Origin: an uncultured Oribacterium sp.
GTDB lineage: Bacteria; Bacillota; Clostridia; Lachnospirales; Lachnospiraceae
Length of the DNA stretch: 10,774 nucleotides
Assembly: GCA_900772695.1 (NCBI GenBank)
Contig: CAAGRO010000194.1
Span: 1 to 10,774 of the forward strand
Reading direction: 5' to 3'
This document shows positions 6,902 to 10,774 of this stretch, piece by piece (the first letter of the stretch is position 1; the number at the start of each line of letters is the position of its first letter). Under the pieces are notes generated by a model that ran no database searches, was not told where the DNA came from, and was given only the letters and a program-made list of their open reading frames with translations. Made by a program: the position numbers and the translations under genes.

Positions 6902-8132
6902 AATCACAAGAGAAGAGCGTCAGCGGGAGGATCAGGCGATCCTTCAGCAGTTCCCGATCCTCGACGGCAGCTTCACCTACCTCGATAACGGGGCGACGAC
7001 CCAGAAGCCGCAGTGTGTCCTCGACGCGATGATGCACTACTATACGAAGGAAAACGCCAACCCGATGCGCGGTCTCTATGACCTTTCGATCAAGGCCACC
7101 GAGGCCTACGAGGATGCGCGTGAGACCGTCCGTGCCTTCATCAACGCACGCTCCCACGAGGAGATCGTCTTCACGCGGAACGCCACCGAGAGCCTGAATC
7201 TCGTGGCGTACACCTACGGACGCGCGTTTATAAAGGAAGGCGACGAGATCGTCATCACGATCATGGAGCACCACAGCAATATGCTTCCATGGCAGCAGCT
7301 CTGTAAGGAAAAGGGCGCGAAGCTTACCTACATCTTGCCGGAAGCCGATGGCACGATCACGGAGGAGATGTTCCGCTCCTACATGAACCCGAACGTCAAG
7401 CTCGTGGCGATGACCCACGTGTCAAATGTGCTCGGCGTGAAGAATGACATCCAGACCTTCGCCCGCATCGCCCACGAGAACGGCGCGGTCTTCGTGTGCG
7501 ACGGCGCACAGTCCGTACCACATATGAAGGTGGATGTACAGGCGCTCGACTGCGATTTTCTGTCCTTCTCCGGACACAAGGTCTACGGCCCGATGGGCAT
7601 CGGCGTGCTCTATGGAAAGCGCGAGCTCCTCGACCAGATGCCACCGTTCCTCTTCGGTGGCGAGATGATCGAGTATGTCACCACCGAGGGCGCGACCTGG
7701 AACGAGCTGCCGCATAAGTTCGAGGCAGGTACGGTCAATGATGGCGGTGCGGTCGGACTGGCCGCCGCCCTCAAGTTCGTGTCTTCGATCGGCTTCGACC
7801 GGATCGAAGAGCGGGAGCTTCATCTCACGAAGCTGATGATGGCGGAGATGCAGAAGCTGCCGTACGTGCACATCCTCGGATCCACCGACCCGGAGAAGCA
7901 CCACGGCATCGTCACCTTCACCGTCGACGGTGTGCACCCGCACGACATCGCGGCGATCTTCGACTCCCATAAGGTCGACATCCGCGCCGGACACCACTGC
8001 GCACAGCCGCTCATGAAGTTCTGCCATACCCCGAGCACGGTACGTGCAAGTATGGGACTCTACAACACCGAGGAGGATGTACAGCATTTCCTCGATGCCC
8101 TGAAGAAGCTGAGAGAGGAGATGGGTTACTGA
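6891..8132 (+). CDS. sufS: SufS, cysteine desulfurase
   Basis: This 413-residue PLP enzyme removes sulfur from L-cysteine, giving alanine and an enzyme persulfide for SufU. It is a group II (SufS/CsdA) desulfurase: LDNGATTQKP at 31-40, EHHSN at 126-130, DGAQSVPH at 204-211, PLP-binding lysine K230 in FSGHKVYGPMGIG, and catalytic C370 in RAGHHCAQPLM. AAGGAGG at 6878-6884 precedes two adjacent ATG codons (6891 and 6894) by 6 and 9 nt; the first is annotated but the second is equally possible. The start lies inside the end of sufD, and the stop shares one base with the sufU start. Confidence 0.96.
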   Translation: MMTEITREERQREDQAILQQFPILDGSFTYLDNGATTQKPQCVLDAMMHYYTKENANPMRGLYDLSIKATEAYEDARETVRAFINARSHEEIVFTRNATESLNLVAYTYGRAFIKEGDEIVITIMEHHSNMLPWQQLCKEKGAKLTYILPEADGTITEEMFRSYMNPNVKLVAMTHVSNVLGVKNDIQTFARIAHENGAVFVCDGAQSVPHMKVDVQALDCDFLSFSGHKVYGPMGIGVLYGKRELLDQMPPFLFGGEMIEYVTTEGATWNELPHKFEAGTVNDGGAVGLAAALKFVSSIGFDRIEERELHLTKLMMAEMQKLPYVHILGSTDPEKHHGIVTFTVDGVHPHDIAAIFDSHKVDIRAGHHCAQPLMKFCHTPSTVRASMGLYNTEEDVQHFLDALKKLREEMGY

Positions 8133-8599
8133 TGGCGATTACATTTTACAACGAGGTCCTCACGGATCATAACATCCATCCGTCCCACAAGTATAAGATG
8201 GAGGACGCAACCTACTCCCTCGAGGGCGTCAACCCGAGCTGCGGCGACGACGTCGTGCTCTACATCAAGGTCGACGCGGACAACGTGATCGAGGACGCCT
8301 CCTTCGACGGCGACGGCTGCGCGATCTCCCAGGCCAGCGCCGACATGATGTGCGACCTCATCATCGGCAAGCCGAAGGACGAGGCACTCCGCCTTTCGGA
8401 GATCTTCCTCCGCATGATCAAGGGCAAGATCACCGACGAAGAAAAGGACGAGCTCGAGGAGGCAGGTATCCTCGAGGACATCTCGCACATGCCGGCCCGC
8501 GTCAAGTGCGCGGTGCTCGGCTGGCACACCATGGACCAGATCTTCCAGGACGCCGATAACGGCAAGGTTGATCAATATGATGGCAAGTTCGAAAAGTGA
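8132..8599 (+). CDS. sufU: SufU, zinc-dependent sulfurtransferase
   Basis: This 155-residue protein accepts the persulfide sulfur from SufS and passes it to SufBCD. It has the IscU-like fold but serves as a transfer protein in Gram-positive bacteria. B. subtilis SufU binds zinc through C41, D43, C66 and C128. The matching residues here are C37 and D39 (PSCGDDV), C63 (GDGCAISQAS) and C126 (RVKCAVLGW), so the site is intact. The insertion between the second and third Cys ligands (about 84-117), absent from IscU, also marks it as SufU. Its ATG overlaps the sufS stop (TGATG), and AGGAG at 8116-8120 lies 11 nt upstream within sufS. It is the last gene of the operon. Confidence 0.96.
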   Translation: MAITFYNEVLTDHNIHPSHKYKMEDATYSLEGVNPSCGDDVVLYIKVDADNVIEDASFDGDGCAISQASADMMCDLIIGKPKDEALRLSEIFLRMIKGKITDEEKDELEEAGILEDISHMPARVKCAVLGWHTMDQIFQDADNGKVDQYDGKFEK

Positions 8600-8601
8600 T
8601 G

Positions 8602-8628
8602 AAAAGGCACCCTCAGGGTGCCTTTTTT
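8602..8628 (+). terminator. Rho-independent terminator of the suf operon
   Basis: The stem GGCACCC/GGGTGCC (8606-8612 with 8616-8622, loop TCA) is extended by A8602-8605 pairing with the start of the T6 run at 8623-8628. It begins 2 nt after the sufU stop codon, so suf transcription should end here. Confidence 0.95.
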
Positions 8629-8631
8629 GTA

Positions 8632-8660
8632 TTGCAATTTTCTGAAGCATCGATTAAAAT
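8632..8660 (+). promoter_or_regulatory. Promoter for the RpiB-like gene
   Basis: TTGCAA at 8632-8637 and TAAAAT at 8655-8660 are separated by exactly 17 bp. The site directly follows the suf terminator, making the next gene a separate unit with a leader of roughly 40 nt. Confidence 0.65.
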
Positions 8661-8706
8661 AATGGTAGTAAAGCGGTTTACAAACCAGAAAAAGGAGAAT
8701 AAGGGC

Positions 8707-9348
8707 ATGAGAATTGCTTTAATCAATGAGAATTCACAGGCTGCAAAGAACGGGATGATTTATACTTCCCTGAAGCAGGTTGCGGATGAGAAGGGCTTTG
8801 TGGTTGATAATTATGGCATGTACAGCGCAGAGGATGAGGCGCAGCTGACCTATGTACAGAATGGTATTCTGGCTGCCGTGCTGCTGAACAGTAGCGCTGC
8901 TGACTTCGTCGTAACCGGCTGTGGTACCGGTGAGGGTGCGATGCTTGCACTGAATTCTTTCCCGGGCGTTATCTGTGGCCATGTTGAGGATCCGATCGAT
9001 GCATTTACCTTCGCACAGATCAACGATGGTAATGCGATTTCCCTTCCGTTTGCACTGAAGTTCGGCTGGGGTGGTGACCTCAATCTCGTCTACATCTTTG
9101 AAAAGCTCTTTTCCGCTCCATTCGGTGGCGGATACCCACCAGAGAGAAGAGAGCCGGAGCAGCGTAATAAGAAGATTCTCGATGAGGTAAGACGTCATAC
9201 GATGCGTCAGGATCTCGTAGAAGTACTGAAGGAGCTCGATCAGGATCTCGTCAAGGGCGCATTTGCCGGCGCGAAGTTCCAGGAACTCTTCTTCGCAAAC
9301 TGCAAGGATGAAAAGATCGCTTCCTACATCAAGTCCCTCCTTGCCTGA
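8707..9348 (+). CDS. RpiB/LacA/LacB-family isomerase-like protein
   Basis: This 213-residue protein has the fold signature of ribose-5-phosphate isomerase B and LacA/LacB: GCGTGEG at 71-77 holds C72, in the place of E. coli RpiB catalytic C66, and INDGNAI at 105-111 corresponds to HNDTNVL. Two expected residues differ: the ring-opening His99 of RpiB is I105 here, and the N-terminal Asp-His pair (9-10 in E. coli) reads E8-N9. It is also about 60 residues longer than RpiB, with a charged helical extension from about 145. It may act on another sugar phosphate or a different substrate; calling it a true RpiB would be unsafe. The ATG at 8707 has AAGGAG at 8692-8697, 9 nt upstream; an in-frame extension to 8596 would run through the suf terminator and promoter and is unlikely. 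Codons are more A/T-rich than in the suf genes. Confidence 0.85.
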   Translation: MRIALINENSQAAKNGMIYTSLKQVADEKGFVVDNYGMYSAEDEAQLTYVQNGILAAVLLNSSAADFVVTGCGTGEGAMLALNSFPGVICGHVEDPIDAFTFAQINDGNAISLPFALKFGWGGDLNLVYIFEKLFSAPFGGGYPPERREPEQRNKKILDEVRRHTMRQDLVEVLKELDQDLVKGAFAGAKFQELFFANCKDEKIASYIKSLLA

Positions 9349-9363
9349 TACCTTCTGTATTTT

Positions 9364-9394
9364 AAGGCCCCCTTTCGAAAGAAAGGGGGTCTTT
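9364..9394 (+). terminator. Intrinsic terminator after the RpiB-like gene
   Basis: CCCCCTTTC/GAAAGGGGG (9368-9376, 9381-9389) is a perfect 9-bp stem with a GAAA loop, extended by a G-U, a G-C and two A-T pairs. The T-tract that follows is short and interrupted (CTTTG), so it may be less complete than the suf terminator. Confidence 0.82.
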
Positions 9395-9441
9395 GCTGTA
9401 TTCAGTCCACTGCTGTCCTCCACCTAGCCGGAGCGTTGATT

Positions 9442-9534
9442 ATGACTGGTAACAGTTCGGTCACCCTGACTCTCCTCAAACTTCCTAAGTCAGCCAAGGT
9501 GGGCTGAACGGTAACTTTGACTATAAAGCGTCAT
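9442..9534. other. Long nested hairpin region of unknown function
   Basis: The intergenic stretch 9349-9639 holds no gene, but hand folding shows a nested stem here. CTGACT 9466-9471 pairs with AGTCAG 9488-9493 around a 16-nt loop, CACC 9462-9465 pairs with GGTG 9498-9501, then three pairs including two G-U link to GTTC 9455-9458 with GAAC 9506-9509. ATGAC 9442-9446 can close it with GTCAT 9530-9534. The core stem is flanked by direct repeats GGTAAC at 9448-9453 and 9510-9515. No promoter of its own and no T-run were found on either strand. It could be an RNA element, a relic, or a DNA protein-binding site. Confidence 0.4.
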
Positions 9535-9537
9535 GAA

Positions 9538-9561
9538 ATTGTAAAGTCTGAGCATTGTAAA
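9538..9561 (+). repeat. Direct repeat ATTGTAAA next to the PBP promoter
   Basis: ATTGTAAA occurs at 9538-9545 and again at 9554-9561, a 16-bp period. The second copy contains the -35 element. Two tandem half-sites close to a -35 are a common layout for response-regulator binding, but no regulator is identified. Confidence 0.4.
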
Positions 9562-9583
9562 CGCCGAAGCGCTTCGTTATAAT
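9555..9583 (+). promoter_or_regulatory. Strong promoter for the penicillin-binding protein gene
   Basis: TTGTAA at 9555-9560 and a consensus TATAAT at 9578-9583 are exactly 17 bp apart. The spacer holds the perfect 12-bp palindrome CGAAGCGCTTCG at 9565-9576, where a bound repressor would block polymerase. The leader would be about 50 nt. Confidence 0.78.
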
Positions 9584-9639
9584 GAGAATGTTTATTAAAA
9601 GGGGATTTTTGCACATTTCGGAAGACGGAACAGGAATAC

Positions 9640-10774
9640 ATGAAGAATTACAGCCGATTTAACGTAGATAAAACCTTATATGAGATGGACAACACGAAGG
9701 TGAAGCTCGGACACAGCATCGCGCATTTCATCCAGATGGCGCTGCTGATCCTGGTGCTCTGCCTCTGCCTCCTGGGCGCCGCGATGGGCTTCGGCATGTT
9801 CCGGGGCATCCTCGATTCTGCACCGGACATCGACACGATCCATATTGGTCCGACGGCCTATGCATCGAAGGTCCTGGACACGGATGGAAACATTACCGCA
9901 ACACTGGTAACGGCAGGCTCGAACCGTGAGCGCGTGAGCTATGAGCAGCTCCCGAAGGACCTCATCAACGCCTTCGTCGCGATCGAGGATGAGCGCTTCT
10001 GGCAGCACAACGGCATCGACCTGAAGTCGATCCTCCGTGCGGTCCGCGGCGTGGTGTCGGATGACGACTCCGCGGGCGGCGGCTCGACGATCACGCAGCA
10101 GCTGATTAAGAATAATGTCTTCGGCGGTGGTCTGCATGAAGGAAAGTTCCAGCGCTATGTCCGGAAGTTCCAGGAGCAGTACCTCGCGCTCGAAATCGAG
10201 AACCAGCCGGGACTCAGCAAGGAAGAAATCAAGAAGAGTATCCTCACCGAGTATCTGAATACCATCAACCTCGGTTCGAATACCCTCGGCGTCAAGGTGG
10301 CGGCGAGACGTTACTTCAATAAAGAAGTGAGCGATCTGACACTCTCCGAGTGTACGGTCATCGCCTCGATCACGAAGAACCCGAGCGGACTGAACCCGAT
10401 CACCCACCCGGAGCGGAACGCGGAGCGCCGTGCGCAGGTGCTGAAGAACATGCTCGAGCAGGGCTATATCGATCAGGCGCAGTATGATGAAGCACGGGCG
10501 GACGACGTGTATGCGCGCATCCAGGATGTCAATGTACAGAAGTCGGCGGAGAATGAGCCGTACTCCTACTTCGTGGATGAGCTGACGGCACAGGTGATCC
10601 AGGAGCTGCAGGATCGTCTCGGCTATACGAAGGATAAGGCGACCGACCTGCTCTACTCCGGTGGTCTCACGATCTACTCGACACAGGATCCGAGCCTCCA
10701 GGCCATCGTCGATGAGGAGGTCAATAATCCGGACAACTATGACACGGCGAAGCATTCCGTGACCTGGCGCTATA
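9640..10774 (+). CDS. Class A penicillin-binding protein, 3' end outside window
   Basis: The first 378 residues of a bifunctional peptidoglycan synthase are present, and the reading frame is open to the window edge. A short cytoplasmic N-terminus precedes one membrane anchor at about 27-53 (MALLILVLCLCLLGAAMG), placing the rest outside the cell. A GT51 glycosyltransferase domain, which polymerises lipid II, follows: VAIEDERFWQHNGID at 113-127 with catalytic E116, GGSTITQQLIKN at 147-158, and ILTEYLNTINLG at 201-212 with the second key Glu E204. The linker towards the transpeptidase begins around 300 (GGLTIYSTQD at 341-350 is a usual motif there). The transpeptidase SxxK, SxN and KTG motifs would lie beyond the window. 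AGGA at 9632-9635 is a modest ribosome binding site 4 nt before the ATG. Confidence 0.93.
   Translation, partial: MKNYSRFNVDKTLYEMDNTKVKLGHSIAHFIQMALLILVLCLCLLGAAMGFGMFRGILDSAPDIDTIHIGPTAYASKVLDTDGNITATLVTAGSNRERVSYEQLPKDLINAFVAIEDERFWQHNGIDLKSILRAVRGVVSDDDSAGGGSTITQQLIKNNVFGGGLHEGKFQRYVRKFQEQYLALEIENQPGLSKEEIKKSILTEYLNTINLGSNTLGVKVAARRYFNKEVSDLTLSECTVIASITKNPSGLNPITHPERNAERRAQVLKNMLEQGYIDQAQYDEARADDVYARIQDVNVQKSAENEPYSYFVDELTAQVIQELQDRLGYTKDKATDLLYSGGLTIYSTQDPSLQAIVDEEVNNPDNYDTAKHSVTWRY

Noticed and set aside
5858..6907. A 349-residue - strand open frame opposite sufD.
   Set aside because: Same codon-bias shadow effect, with repetitive Leu/Val/Asp/His composition typical of antisense frames.
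9676..10755. A 359-residue - strand open frame opposite the PBP gene.
   Set aside because: The + strand frame has intact GT51 motifs, a membrane anchor and a strong promoter.

Overview
The window looks like ordinary chromosomal DNA from a Gram-positive anaerobe, most likely a Clostridia/Lachnospiraceae-type member of the Bacillota. The support is the SufCBDSU iron-sulfur operon with SufU in place of SufE/SufA, strong AGGAGG-type ribosome binding sites, stem-plus-U-run terminators, and G/C-biased third codon positions. This placement is an inference from gene content and cannot be made more exact from the sequence alone. No mobile element, CRISPR array, rRNA or tRNA was seen. All genes lie on the + strand.

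Layout. Positions 1-240 hold two inverted-repeat regions of unknown function and then a promoter for a protein with two S1 RNA-binding domains (241-999), closed by an intrinsic terminator. A second unit (1150-3388) encodes a rhodanese domain fused to a TtcA-like tRNA thiolation enzyme, overlapping by 11 nt a PflX-type radical SAM protein. A 241-nt intergenic region with a promoter, a possible operator and a structured leader leads into sufC-sufB-sufD-sufS-sufU (3630-8599), which ends at a strong terminator. A single-gene unit follows: an RpiB/LacA/LacB-like protein (8707-9348) with its own promoter and terminator. A gene-free stretch (9349-9639) holds a long nested hairpin, a direct repeat and a strong promoter with a palindrome in its spacer. 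This promoter drives a class A penicillin-binding protein that runs off the window end.

How the genes fit together. SufS takes sulfur from cysteine, SufU carries it, and SufBCD builds Fe-S clusters. The two genes just upstream encode proteins expected to need such clusters or activated sulfur: the TtcA-like thiolase with rhodanese domain, and the radical SAM protein. The middle 7 kb is therefore a sulfur and Fe-S neighbourhood. The flanking S1, RpiB-like and PBP genes have separate transcription signals and look unrelated.

No clear new multi-gene system is visible. The best leads are the rhodanese-TtcA fusion with its extra Cys-rich segment, the RpiB-like protein that lacks canonical catalytic residues, and two unassigned structured intergenic regions.
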